NCBI GenBank assembly: GCA_964617625.1
Contig: CAZTZL010000019.1
Span: 1 to 44,332 of the forward strand
DNA length: 44,332 nt
Direction: 5' to 3'
DNA from: CAZTZL01 sp964617625
Lineage (GTDB): Bacteria > Zhuqueibacterota > QNDG01 > DSAB01
Shown: piece by piece, positions 8,196-16,859 of the stretch
Numbering within the stretch: position 1 is the first letter of the stretch
Layout of the letters: each line of letters starts with the position of its first letter
The notes under the pieces: model-generated
What the model was told of the DNA's origin: nothing
Seen by the model: only the letters and a program-made list of their open reading frames with translations
Database searches by the model: none
Position numbers and translations under genes: made by a program

Positions 8196-9539
8196 CTAAG
8201 AGATTACTTTCTCCAACACCTCACAATAGTGATCGATTTCTGCCCTTGTTCGTTTCTCTGTAACAGCAATCAGAAGCCCGTCTTTGATTCCATAATCAAA
8301 CCGGCTTAAATGAATCCCTGCAAAAATTTTCTCTTTTTGCAGTGCGCTGATAATTTTTTCGGGAGAAATTGAACATCGAACGGCAAATTCTTTGAAGAAC
8401 GGCACCGGAAACATCAGTTCGAGCCCGTCGATTGCGTCCAGTTTTTGAGCGAGATAGTGAGCCTTCTGAAGACAGAGATTGGCCACCTGGGGCAATCCCT
8501 TTTTCCCCATCAATGCAAGATAGACAGCGGATGCCAGAGCACAGAGTTGTTCGTTCGTGCAAATCGATGAAGTGGCTTTTTCCCTCCGGATATGCTGCTC
8601 ACGGGTCTGAAGAGTCAGGACAAATCCCCGCCTTCCTTCCGTATCCTGAGTTACACCCACCAGTCTTCCAGGAAGTCTCCGGATCAGATCTTTCCGAACA
8701 GCAAAGATCCCCACATACGGTCCGCCAAAATTCAGGAAATTGCCGAGAACCTGTCCCTCCCCCGTAACAACGTCCGCATCGTATTCTCCGGGCGGTTTTA
8801 AAAGACCAAGAGAAATGGGGTCCACGGAAACACCATACAGGCCGCCTGATTTGTGAACGATTTGTTCAATCTCTTCCACATTTTCAAGAAGCCCAAAAAA
8901 GTTGGGCTGCTGAATTAGAACGCCTGCCGTCTTTTCATTGACCAACTCCTTGAGCCGGTTCAAGTCCGTGATTCCCTGATCCAGACCCACTTCTTTTATT
9001 ACTGCGTCGCTTCCTTTACAATAAGTCGAAATGACTTTCCGATAAAAGGGATGAACCGCCTTCGATATCAAAATATCCGGCCTTCCGGTCTGAGCGTGAA
9101 CAAGAAGCGCGGCTTCAGCCAGTGCGGATGCTCCGTCGTACATGGAAGCGTTGGCCGCATCCATTCCGGTCAGCTCGGCGATCATACTCTGATATTCATA
9201 TATCGCCTGAAGATTTCCCTGCGAGACCTCCGGCTGATACGGAGTATAGGCTGTATAAAACTCGGACCGTCCGATGATGTGTTTGACTGCTGCAGGAATA
9301 AAATGATCATACGCGCCTCCACCGAGAAAACAAACATATTTACCGGCATGACAGTTCCTGTCGGCAATCTCTTCAAGAAGCCGCGTTACTTCATACTCCG
9401 AAAGCGGATTTGGCAGATTCAATTCACCTTTGAAACGAACCTCATCTGGAATGGATTCAAGGAGTTCCCCGAAATCGGAGACTCCTATCGCTTTGAGCAT
9501 CTCCTCACGATTCGATTCAGTTGTGGGAATAAAAGGCAT
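8196..9539 (-). CDS. gcvPA: Glycine dehydrogenase (decarboxylating) subunit 1
   Basis: This is the N-terminal half subunit of the two-polypeptide P-protein of the glycine cleavage system. With subunit 2 and PLP it decarboxylates glycine and passes aminomethyl to the H-protein lipoyl arm. Its 447 residues match the split-type family length. Blocks seen are 'FLGGGAYDHFIP' (71-82), 'FYTAYTPYQPEVSQGN' (94-109) and 'NASMYDGASA' (130-139). The PLP-binding lysine belongs to subunit 2 (gcvPB), which is not beside it: the next gene downstream is convergent pepF after a terminator. gcvT is also absent from the window. gcvH lies 1.5 kb upstream in the same direction, separated by a secreted-protein gene. 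Confidence 0.93.
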   Translation of the reverse strand: MPFIPTTESNREEMLKAIGVSDFGELLESIPDEVRFKGELNLPNPLSEYEVTRLLEEIADRNCHAGKYVCFLGGGAYDHFIPAAVKHIIGRSEFYTAYTPYQPEVSQGNLQAIYEYQSMIAELTGMDAANASMYDGASALAEAALLVHAQTGRPDILISKAVHPFYRKVISTYCKGSDAVIKEVGLDQGITDLNRLKELVNEKTAGVLIQQPNFFGLLENVEEIEQIVHKSGGLYGVSVDPISLGLLKPPGEYDADVVTGEGQVLGNFLNFGGPYVGIFAVRKDLIRRLPGRLVGVTQDTEGRRGFVLTLQTREQHIRREKATSSICTNEQLCALASAVYLALMGKKGLPQVANLCLQKAHYLAQKLDAIDGLELMFPVPFFKEFAVRCSISPEKIISALQKEKIFAGIHLSRFDYGIKDGLLIAVTEKRTRAEIDHYCEVLEKVIS

Positions 9540-9699
9540 GTATCAACCCATTTAAAAAAGTATACAAATATTCTGAACATACAAACAAACTGCAAATGGA
9601 TAAAACAAGAAAAATTCAGCCGATCACAATCTGTTTCATTTCTGCTCCGAAAGAATTTCGATTATGATCAGCTGATTGTTAAAACATTCGAATATTGAA
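9540..9699. other. Intergenic region between the sorting-domain protein gene and gcvPA
   Basis: These 160 bases hold no gene that I can support. A 10-base palindrome ATCAGCTGAT lies at 9667-9676, close to the stop of the upstream gene. On the minus strand a weak TTGCAG-N17-AATATT pair could be an internal promoter for gcvPA. No GC-rich hairpin with a T tract is present, so read-through from upstream is possible. Confidence 0.4.
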
Positions 9700-11007
9700 T
9701 TATCTAATAAGAAGCATTTTCCTGTTTTCACTATACCGGCCAGCGTTTAACCGGTAGTTGTAAACACCGCTGGGAACAGCGATCCCGTGTATATCGGTGG
9801 CATCCCAGATAAGAGTGTGCTCGCCAGTGCCATAATTAGCAGAACCAAATTCCTTGACCAGCCGTCCCCTGATATCAAATATCTGCAGGGATACTTTCGA
9901 TTGTACAGGAAGATAAAACCGTATGGCTGTTTTCGGATTGAACGGATTTGGAAAGTTCTGTTCCAGATGAAAAGATGCGGGAATCCCCCTTCCATCTCTT
10001 CCGTCCACGGAAACTTCCGCGTCAAAGTTGGTCACATTGATGTGGCTGTCTTCCACACCACCAAGAGCAGGATCCAGTTCCGTATTGATGACCAAATGAT
10101 CCAACGGATATCCCGAAGCCTGAAAATCGTAACCCACAGCGATTACTTTTTCATCGCCGCCCTGCGGTTTTACAGCGACAGAGTATTTTTCATCCGGAAC
10201 ATTGACATCCGCTGTGACATCATATCTTATGCCGGCCTGGTAATAGAGCGTATCGTCCACCATATAATCGCCGCCATTGCAGACATCGATATAGCCGTCT
10301 GTGTTGAACCGGACCACACAACTTAAATCCTCCTGATAGGACGCCTCTCCTTCGGAAAGACCGACCACAGCGTTCATCGGACTGTGAGAAGGCGTCATTC
10401 TCCATTCCGCCGTAACTGCTGCCGACATCGGATCGACCTCCACGTTCCGCCAGTAGGGCCCCACCTTTAATACGACAACCGAATCCACCCAGATCTTGAC
10501 ATTGTCGGTCCCGCCAAAAAACAGTTTGAACTGATTCGTGGGATCATCTTGTAGTGGAACAAAAAGATAGGGGCCAAAATGCTTCGGTTCATCGTGCAAA
10601 TAGTAGGTGAGATCAAAATATTTCGTGTAAGGATCCGCGCTGATTTCAAAGAGCATGTGAATGGCTACAGAGTCCGGACCATCCTCTTTCACTCCCATAA
10701 AACTCATCGTATAATCATAGTCCATCTCAATTCTTGCATTCTGAACCCTTTGAATACCCCAGTAATCCGAGCCGCCTTCTGTAATATCCAGGAGGAGCGA
10801 ATTCTTTCCGGATAAAACACTGTTGGTGTCCTTGGAGAGCGTGGCCACCACATTGGCATTATCGATCCAGCCGCTCCAGTAGGACGGATAAGTATCGAAT
10901 TGCCAATCCTGGAGGATATTCCCTCCGAACACGACAGTCCAATTCCAGAACATAGCAATCATGAAAATAAAAGCGGCGCATTTTGATTTGTCATTTGCCT
11001 GTCTCAT
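9700..11007 (-). CDS. Secreted protein with type IX secretion (FlgD-like) C-terminal sorting domain
   Basis: The 435-residue protein begins with a signal peptide (basic 'MRQANDKSK', hydrophobic 'AAFIFMIAMFWNW', cleavage probably near 'VFGGN'). An N-terminal beta-rich region (about 25-190) looks like a galactose-binding or CenC-type module. A second beta-rich region (about 190-330) could be a lectin-like sandwich; both guesses are weak. The last ~90 residues (346-435) are a textbook FlgD-like sorting domain: 'EQNFPNPFNPKTAIRFYLP', then 'DIRGRLVKEF', 'HTLIWDATD', 'VPSGVYNYRL' and a final 'MLLIR'. Such domains direct passage through the type IX system and are then removed or anchored. The start at 11007 is set by AAGGAG 7 bases upstream; the ATG at 11025 overlaps that site. 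It lies between gcvH and gcvPA. No enzyme motif is recognisable. Confidence 0.85.
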   Translation of the reverse strand: MRQANDKSKCAAFIFMIAMFWNWTVVFGGNILQDWQFDTYPSYWSGWIDNANVVATLSKDTNSVLSGKNSLLLDITEGGSDYWGIQRVQNARIEMDYDYTMSFMGVKEDGPDSVAIHMLFEISADPYTKYFDLTYYLHDEPKHFGPYLFVPLQDDPTNQFKLFFGGTDNVKIWVDSVVVLKVGPYWRNVEVDPMSAAVTAEWRMTPSHSPMNAVVGLSEGEASYQEDLSCVVRFNTDGYIDVCNGGDYMVDDTLYYQAGIRYDVTADVNVPDEKYSVAVKPQGGDEKVIAVGYDFQASGYPLDHLVINTELDPALGGVEDSHINVTNFDAEVSVDGRDGRGIPASFHLEQNFPNPFNPKTAIRFYLPVQSKVSLQIFDIRGRLVKEFGSANYGTGEHTLIWDATDIHGIAVPSGVYNYRLNAGRYSENRKMLLIR

Positions 11008-11084
11008 AGCTTTTCTCCTTTTCATTAATAATTAGTATTTGTTTAATGAATGCGAATGTTCGAATTTTTAAACTTGATCTACTA

Positions 11085-11462
11085 TCAGCTGACAAGACTT
11101 TGATAATCGCCCGGGGACAACAGTTGATCCAACTCCTGGAGATTCGATATTTTAAGTTTAACAATCCACCCTTTGCCATAGGGATCTTGATTAATCAGCT
11201 GGGGACTCGATTCCAGTTCCTGATTGACTTCGATGATTACTCCGGAAACCGGCGCGAAAATATCTGAAACCGATTTTACGGCCTCAATGCTTCCGAAGGG
11301 CTTCATGCTTTCGACTGCATCCCCTGTTTTTGGAAGCTCCACAAACACGATATCCCCCAATTCATTCTGGGCATAATCAGAAATGCCGACTATGGCCGAA
11401 TCATTCTCTACTTTGATCCACTCATGTTCCTTGGTATAACGGAGATTTTCCGGTATATTCAT
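11085..11462 (-). CDS. gcvH: Glycine cleavage system H protein
   Basis: A 125-residue lipoyl carrier that accepts the aminomethyl group from the P-protein and shuttles it to T and L proteins. 'YTKEHEWIKVE' (9-19) at the N-terminus is diagnostic. The lipoylated lysine is Lys63 in 'GSIEAVKSVSD', followed by 'PVSG' and 'DPYGKGWIVKL'. The start at 11462 is chosen because AGGAG sits 6 bases upstream; the open frame upstream of it is part of the accC 3' region. It starts 11 bases after the accC stop, so accC and gcvH are almost certainly co-transcribed. Its partner gcvPA lies further downstream on the same strand. Confidence 0.95.
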   Translation of the reverse strand: MNIPENLRYTKEHEWIKVENDSAIVGISDYAQNELGDIVFVELPKTGDAVESMKPFGSIEAVKSVSDIFAPVSGVIIEVNQELESSPQLINQDPYGKGWIVKLKISNLQELDQLLSPGDYQSLVS

Positions 11463-11472
11463 TGACACTCCT

Positions 11473-12831
11473 TTACATTTCTTTTTCAGGTTTGAATTCA
11501 AAATGATCTAAAAAATGTGTGTTAAAATGACCGCTGACAAAATCCTCATGCACCATCACCTGCTTGTGGAATGGAATCGTTGTACATATCCCCTCGATGA
11601 TAAATTCTTCCAACGCGCGCATCATCCGGTTCAACGCCTCTTTTCGGTTTTCACCGTGTACAATCAATTTGGCGAGCAGAGAATCGTAAAAAGGCGGGAT
11701 CTGATAGAGAGCATAGGCATGCGTATCGACACGGACACCCAATCCGCCGGGAATGTGAAAACTGGTTATCAGTCCGGGTGACGGTCGGAATCCGTTAAAC
11801 GGATCCTCTGCATTAATGCGGCATTCAATGGCATGACCAACCGGTTCCTTCGCCACATGAATCTCCTTACAGGCACCCCCGCCGGCCACCCAGATTTGCT
11901 CTTTGATCAAATCGATCCCGTACACCATTTCGGTAACCGGATGTTCGACCTGAATCCGTGTGTTCATTTCCATGAAGAAAAAATCGCCATTACTGTCCAG
12001 TAAAAATTCTACCGTACCGGCACTCCTATACCCAACAGCTTTTGCCCCGGCAGTTGCTGCATCGATCAAACTTTTCCGCATTCCAGCATCCACAGCCGGA
12101 GAAGGGGATTCCTCAATCAGCTTCTGGTGTTTACGTTGAATCGAACAATCCCTCTCCCCAAAAGCAATCACCTGTCCCTGTCCGTCACCGAGCAACTGGA
12201 CCTCGATATGCCGGGGACTTTCAAAGTACCGTTCGATATAAATGATCGGATTTCCAAAAGACAGTTCCGCTTCTCTTTGGGCCATCGTGAATGCATTGGC
12301 AAGTTCTTCCTCACTTCTGACAATGCGCATTCCCTTCCCACCACCTCCCGCTGCCGCTTTTAAAATCACAGGATAGTTGATATCTTGAATCAGCTCTTTT
12401 GCTTCATCAATCCCCGCAATTCCGCCCTCACTTCCGGGAATGATTGGAACACCCGCTTTTTTCATCACATTTTTTGCATAAATTTTATCCCCCATGCGGG
12501 AGATCATTTCAGAAGTCGGTCCTATAAACGTCAAGCCTGAAGATTCGCAGACATCGGCAAATTCGGCATTCTCCGCCAAAAAGCCATATCCCGGATGAAT
12601 GGCATCCGCATTCGATATTTCGGCCGCGCTGATGATTCTGGAGATTTTCAGGTAGCTATCTGCCGGTGATGCTGATCCGATACAGACCGCTTCATCGGCA
12701 AACCGGACATGGAGACTGTCCTTGTCTGCTTCCGAATAAACTGCGACTGTGCCTATGCCTAGCTCCTTGCACCCCCGGATCACCCGAAGTGCAATCTCTC
12801 CACGATTGGCAATCAACACTTTTTTAATCAA
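11473..12831 (-). CDS. accC: Acetyl-CoA carboxylase biotin carboxylase subunit
   Basis: AccC carboxylates the biotin on AccB with ATP and bicarbonate, the first step of fatty-acid synthesis. The 452 residues are the standard length. Seen are the N-terminal 'KVLIANRGEIALRVIR', the ATP-grasp glycine loop 'AGGGGKGM' (161-168), the 'RDCSIQRKHQKLIEE' segment and the active-site block 'EMNTRIQVEHPVTE' (288-301). The start codon is TTG at 12831. An AGGG that overlaps the accB stop lies 8 bases upstream, so its translation is probably coupled to accB. accA and accD are not in the window. Confidence 0.96.
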   Translation of the reverse strand: MIKKVLIANRGEIALRVIRGCKELGIGTVAVYSEADKDSLHVRFADEAVCIGSASPADSYLKISRIISAAEISNADAIHPGYGFLAENAEFADVCESSGLTFIGPTSEMISRMGDKIYAKNVMKKAGVPIIPGSEGGIAGIDEAKELIQDINYPVILKAAAGGGGKGMRIVRSEEELANAFTMAQREAELSFGNPIIYIERYFESPRHIEVQLLGDGQGQVIAFGERDCSIQRKHQKLIEESPSPAVDAGMRKSLIDAATAGAKAVGYRSAGTVEFLLDSNGDFFFMEMNTRIQVEHPVTEMVYGIDLIKEQIWVAGGGACKEIHVAKEPVGHAIECRINAEDPFNGFRPSPGLITSFHIPGGLGVRVDTHAYALYQIPPFYDSLLAKLIVHGENRKEALNRMMRALEEFIIEGICTTIPFHKQVMVHEDFVSGHFNTHFLDHFEFKPEKEM

Positions 12832-12841
12832 TTCAAATACC

Positions 12842-13324
12842 CTAAGATTTTTTTACAAGAAAAAGAGGCTGATTGTATTCTACAGGTTTCCCGTTCTCGG
12901 CCAAAACTTTGATGATTTTGCCTGATATTTCCGCTTCGATCTCATTCATCAATTTCATTGCTTCGATGATACAAAGCACTTTCCCCGGATGAATTTCATC
13001 CCCTTCTTTCACATAGGGATTGGCATCGGGAGCAGGTGCCCAATAAAATGTACCAACCATAGGTGAGCAAATTTCAACAGTATTTTCATCAACTTTTTTC
13101 GAAACCGCATCAGATTTGGATTCGTGAACAGAAGCTTCTACATGTGAAGCCATCGCCCTTTGAGATCCGGGTTGGATCATATGAACGTCCTGAATCATAG
13201 GAACTCCGGAAAGTTTACTTCCCTTTGTGATGCGAACCTGGAAATTTTCCTCCTGTATTTCCAGTTCCTCAATACTGCTCGTTTCAACAAGTTTGATTAG
13301 ACGTTTAATATGCTTGATATCCAT
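12842..13324 (-). CDS. accB: Acetyl-CoA carboxylase biotin carboxyl carrier protein
   Basis: The 160-residue carrier holds biotin for the carboxylase and transcarboxylase half-reactions. The C-terminal biotinyl domain (about 84-160) contains the 'EAMKLMNEIEA' motif with the biotinylated Lys124, and 'SPMVGTFYWAPAPD' with the family's thumb region. The N-terminal 40 residues form the usual helix and strand region, and a Ser/Val/Glu-rich linker (about 55-82) joins the two. GGGAG sits about 7 bases before the ATG. It lies between efp and accC, a very common bacterial order. Confidence 0.96.
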   Translation of the reverse strand: MDIKHIKRLIKLVETSSIEELEIQEENFQVRITKGSKLSGVPMIQDVHMIQPGSQRAMASHVEASVHESKSDAVSKKVDENTVEICSPMVGTFYWAPAPDANPYVKEGDEIHPGKVLCIIEAMKLMNEIEAEISGKIIKVLAENGKPVEYNQPLFLVKKS

Positions 13325-13346
13325 ATCTATTCTCCCGTTCTGACAA

Positions 13347-13907
13347 TCATTTCACCCGTTCGACATAAGCTCCAGTCCGTGTATCCACTTTCACAACTTC
13401 GCCTTCTTCTACAAAAAGTGGAACCTGAATCACAGTATCTGTCTCTAGAGTGGCAGGCTTTGAACCACCGGAAGCAGTATCCCCTTTTATTCCCGGATCT
13501 GATTTGACTATTTTCAGATCGACAAAAATGGGAAGTTCCACTCCAATCGGTTCTTTCCCATGAAAAAGTATTTCAACTTCCATCCCGTCTTTTAAAAAGT
13601 TCGCCGCATCCGCAACGACGTTTTTATCCACACTCGATTGATCGTATGAATGCATGTCCATAAAGACAAATTCATCCTCACTTTTATAGAGAAATTGCAT
13701 TTTTTTCTTTTCAAGCCGTATATCTTCCACCTTATCACCGGATCGGAATGTTCGGTCAATTACCCGTCCCGTTTTGACATTTTTCAATCTTGTACGAACA
13801 AAGGCCACTCCTTTTCCTGGTTTGACATGCTGGAATTCCACCATCGTATAAAGTTCACCTTCCATAAGAATCACCAGACCATTTCTAAATTCAGACGTTG
13901 TGATCAT
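13347..13907 (-). CDS. efp: Elongation factor P
   Basis: EF-P binds between the P and E sites of the ribosome and rescues stalling at polyproline stretches. The 186-residue protein has the three-domain layout, with the conserved tip loop 'VKPGKGVAF' (28-36). Lys32 occupies the position that EpmA lysylates in E. coli (Lys34). No epmA or epmB gene is in the window, so the modification is unknown. The end 'DTRTGAYVERVK' is the usual C-terminus. GGGG lies a few bases before the ATG. It is the first gene of the efp-accB-accC-gcvH run and lies behind a strong promoter. Confidence 0.96.
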   Translation of the reverse strand: MITTSEFRNGLVILMEGELYTMVEFQHVKPGKGVAFVRTRLKNVKTGRVIDRTFRSGDKVEDIRLEKKKMQFLYKSEDEFVFMDMHSYDQSSVDKNVVADAANFLKDGMEVEILFHGKEPIGVELPIFVDLKIVKSDPGIKGDTASGGSKPATLETDTVIQVPLFVEEGEVVKVDTRTGAYVERVK

Positions 13908-13953
13908 AAATTCCCCATTGTTCAGTTAGACAGCAAATGAAAATACTTAAATA

Positions 13954-13982
13954 AATATACATGATTAACATTAAATTGTCAA
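13954..13982 (-). promoter_or_regulatory. Strong sigma-70-like promoter for the efp-accBC-gcvH operon
   Basis: Read on the minus strand, a perfect -35 TTGACA (13977-13982) is followed after exactly 17 bases by TATATT (13954-13959), 47 bases before the efp start. The -35 box overlaps the last codons of the upstream glycosyltransferase gene. This separates the housekeeping operon from the surface-sugar cluster. Confidence 0.75.
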
Positions 13983-15179
13983 CATTCGATTGTTCGACAT
14001 GAGAACTTCCTCGCAGAGTACGGAAAGCTGACGTGCCTTGTGTTGCCATGTATGGGCGCCGGCAATGAATCCGGCTGCGTTCCGACCGATTGCTGCGCGC
14101 ATTTCACGGTTCCGAATCAATCGTTGAACAGTATCGATCAAAGCTTCTATATCACCTGGATCGCAGAGGAAACCGGTTTTCCCATGTTCGATCAATTCTG
14201 TGATCTGTCCCATCCTGGTTGTGACCACTGATTTCCCGCAGGCCATATACTCATAAATTTTAACGGGGGAATAATAAAAGAAATCGAGCGGGGGATAAGG
14301 TGCTACAACGATATCCATTGCATTGATATAAACAGGAATCTCTTCGTGCGGAACAAATCCTGTACAGAATACCTGATCTTCTAAATTCCTTTCCCTGATA
14401 AATCGGTCCAAATCCGATTTTAAGGCGCCTCCATGTCCAATCATCATGAAGGCAATACGGGAATCCGATGACACAATTGCCTTAATTAATCTTATGAGAT
14501 TCTCGACCCCGTGCCAGTAATGAAAAGAACCCACAAAGCCGACCACCGTTTTCTTTTGCAGTTGATATTTTTCTTGAACCAATCGACAATTAATTTTTGG
14601 ATTGAAACGGGCCACATCCACACCGTTGGTGATGACCTCAATTTTTTTATCTTCGATCCCTCTCGAGACAAAATACTTTTTAAGTTGATTCGATACACAG
14701 AAAGCTCTGTCTGCATGCTGGATCATTTTTAATTCGATATATTCCAACAAACTGGGATGACGAAAATACTCCGGATAAAAATGCCTGACTTCATAGGCCG
14801 CGGGACAGTCCGCTTCAATAATATGAGGTACTCCCAATCTCTTCGCTATCAAGAATGGGGAAAAAAGATATGGATGCAATCTCGAAATTAACAGATCAGG
14901 CCGCTTGCTATTTTCGAACAGATTTCTTTCTTCGATAATAAATCTTGCATTCTGAAGGATCTGATTGATTTCCTGAAAATACTTTGAAAAATGTTTTTTT
15001 AAAAATTGACGGATTGTCTTTCGGGGATTCTCATCGTTGCCGCCTTCTTTCTTTCTCCAGTATATGTCGATCTGATGGCCTTCCTGTTGAAGTGCATGCA
15101 TCAATTCAATCGCTTTTATTGTTGAGCCTACGGAAACCCCAAAACGATCATACAGGTAGTTTAAATAGACAATATGCAT
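13971..15179 (-). CDS. Glycosyltransferase family 4 (GT-B fold)
   Basis: A 402-residue retaining glycosyltransferase, cytoplasmic or peripheral to the membrane. The N-terminal Rossmann half starts with 'IVYLNYLYDRFGVSVGSTIKAIELMHAL' (3-30), the region that binds the acceptor. The C-terminal half has 'VGFVGSFHYWHGVENLI' and the nucleotide-sugar binding block 'YSPVKIYEYMACGKSVVTT' ending in 'EHGKTGFLCDPGD', typical of GT4. Sugar and acceptor cannot be read from sequence. It is the last gene of the surface-sugar cluster; 25 bases separate it from the GT-C gene upstream, and its 3' end carries the -35 box of the efp promoter. Base composition here is near that of the flanking housekeeping genes. 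Confidence 0.88.
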   Translation of the reverse strand: MHIVYLNYLYDRFGVSVGSTIKAIELMHALQQEGHQIDIYWRKKEGGNDENPRKTIRQFLKKHFSKYFQEINQILQNARFIIEERNLFENSKRPDLLISRLHPYLFSPFLIAKRLGVPHIIEADCPAAYEVRHFYPEYFRHPSLLEYIELKMIQHADRAFCVSNQLKKYFVSRGIEDKKIEVITNGVDVARFNPKINCRLVQEKYQLQKKTVVGFVGSFHYWHGVENLIRLIKAIVSSDSRIAFMMIGHGGALKSDLDRFIRERNLEDQVFCTGFVPHEEIPVYINAMDIVVAPYPPLDFFYYSPVKIYEYMACGKSVVTTRMGQITELIEHGKTGFLCDPGDIEALIDTVQRLIRNREMRAAIGRNAAGFIAGAHTWQHKARQLSVLCEEVLMSNNRMLTI

Positions 15180-15204
15180 GTTGACCTTATCATAAATTTA
15201 AATA

Positions 15205-16821
15205 TTATTCATGAAAAACAGGATAGGCAATCAAGCCATTCAGGAGAATGGCTTGATCCACAATTGGGTTTTGAGTCAAATAATAAACCACAAGTTTATA
15301 TCTGTTGTTGATCGGGATTTCTAAAAATTGTGAATTCTCAGGAATTAATTTTTTATCCTCAATATCCTTATACAGCATACCGAACCAGGCCGTTTTGGCC
15401 GTATCTTCAATGGACTTCATGAAAGGATGGCCGATAACCAGATTCACTCTTTTATCGATCAAATAGGAGAATGTGGTCATTTTCCGGTGTCCGGTTTTTA
15501 CATTCACAATATGACCGTACCTTGCAATCCAGGGATCGTTCAATCCAAGCATATCGAGTGTTCTTAAATTTGAATAATAGGGAATCGCGCCACAGGCAGT
15601 TGTTGCAATAGTCACATTTGGATTACCATTAAACACTTTTCCGAACACTTTTCCTATCTGTATCCAGGATTCATCTTCATCTATCAAGTGGTGCTCGAGC
15701 AATTTTATCGATTCTACTCCGCCGGTTTCAATATATCGGCCAAACCGGAATTGATGATGCAGAGAACTAAAAAATATCCAAATAATGAAAATCCATTGCA
15801 CTTCACGCTGGTTGATACAATTCCGTATTAACCAGACCAGTAACAGAATGATAAATGGGAGGACAGGCACCATAAATCGGAATTCCATGAAATCTCCCCC
15901 CGCCCGGGCCACATAGATCATCCACAGCAGAAGAAGGCTCACCAAAACAATTAGAACCGCATTGCGGTGAATCCATATCTTTTTATAAAATACAGGGACA
16001 AATAACAGGAATGGAAAGAGACCATACGAGAAAAAAAAGAGATAGATATAATGCACTCCCTTCTTCAGCGAAGCCACTGAACTCACTTTTGCGTAATAAG
16101 TATTGGGTAAAAGATAACCGTAATAAGACCACTTCCAAATAAGCCATCCGCCAACAAGAATTAAAAAAGGAAACAATAAAATACTGCTTTTAACCACCTT
16201 TTTGCTCAGACTGGAGCTTTCTTTTAGAACAAAATAGAGAACACTTATAAAAACGACTAGACAGAAAATAGCAGAATCCAGACGCGTTAAAACAGCCATA
16301 CTGAGTAAAAGAGAAAGTCCGAATAATCGAAGAGGATCGAATACCTGTCTGTCAATAAAACTTATCGCTATATACGCGGAAGCAACAAACAGACACGTTT
16401 GCAGCTGTGTTTCCATTCCGCTGGTGGCATACGAACTGAATGTGTAATTCGTTCCCAATAAAAGAATGATGACAAGACCCATCAAGGGAGAATTAAACAT
16501 CACTATCGCAAGTCGATAGGTCAGAATTAATGTAATCCCAAAACAAAAAAGTCCCAGCAGATAGGAACAGGTGACGGGCTCGATTTCGAGTTTCATCCCC
16601 ATCCCGATCAACAGAGTCCAGAGAAAGTTCGTATACCCCTCGACTCTTTCACCGGGATTCCATACGAGTCCGTTTCCATGAATCCAATTGGCCGCATACC
16701 GGAAAGAGATAAACGCATCGTCCTGAATAAACCGGTTAATCCAAGCAAAACAAATAAGAGCGATAAAAACAACTCCAAAAGCTAATTTTTCATTTTTTAA
16801 TATCAAAGACACATTTTTCAT
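15205..16821 (-). CDS. GT-C type membrane glycosyltransferase
   Basis: A 538-residue polytopic membrane protein with roughly ten or more hydrophobic segments in its first two thirds and a soluble C-terminal region (about 385-538). The first extracytoplasmic loop has 'QDDAFISFRYAANW' with Asp34-Asp35, the acidic pair of GT-C enzymes, followed by 'GLVWNPGERVEGYTNFLW'. That arrangement resembles AftB-like and related polyprenyl-phosphate-sugar transferases. The periplasmic tail contains 'TIATTACGAIPYYS', seen in such proteins. It probably adds a sugar from a lipid-phosphate donor to a glycan or lipid on the outer face of the inner membrane. The exact donor is unknown. Confidence 0.8.
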   Translation of the reverse strand: MKNVSLILKNEKLAFGVVFIALICFAWINRFIQDDAFISFRYAANWIHGNGLVWNPGERVEGYTNFLWTLLIGMGMKLEIEPVTCSYLLGLFCFGITLILTYRLAIVMFNSPLMGLVIILLLGTNYTFSSYATSGMETQLQTCLFVASAYIAISFIDRQVFDPLRLFGLSLLLSMAVLTRLDSAIFCLVVFISVLYFVLKESSSLSKKVVKSSILLFPFLILVGGWLIWKWSYYGYLLPNTYYAKVSSVASLKKGVHYIYLFFFSYGLFPFLLFVPVFYKKIWIHRNAVLIVLVSLLLLWMIYVARAGGDFMEFRFMVPVLPFIILLLVWLIRNCINQREVQWIFIIWIFFSSLHHQFRFGRYIETGGVESIKLLEHHLIDEDESWIQIGKVFGKVFNGNPNVTIATTACGAIPYYSNLRTLDMLGLNDPWIARYGHIVNVKTGHRKMTTFSYLIDKRVNLVIGHPFMKSIEDTAKTAWFGMLYKDIEDKKLIPENSQFLEIPINNRYKLVVYYLTQNPIVDQAILLNGLIAYPVFHE

Positions 16822-16859
16822 TGTATTGCTCAGATTATTTCATTCCAGTCCGAAATGGA

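Noticed and set aside
9051..9698. 215-codon plus-strand frame covering the gcvPA 5' end
   Set aside because: Antisense to gcvPA, Arg/Ile/Phe-rich, no ribosome site; a shadow frame.
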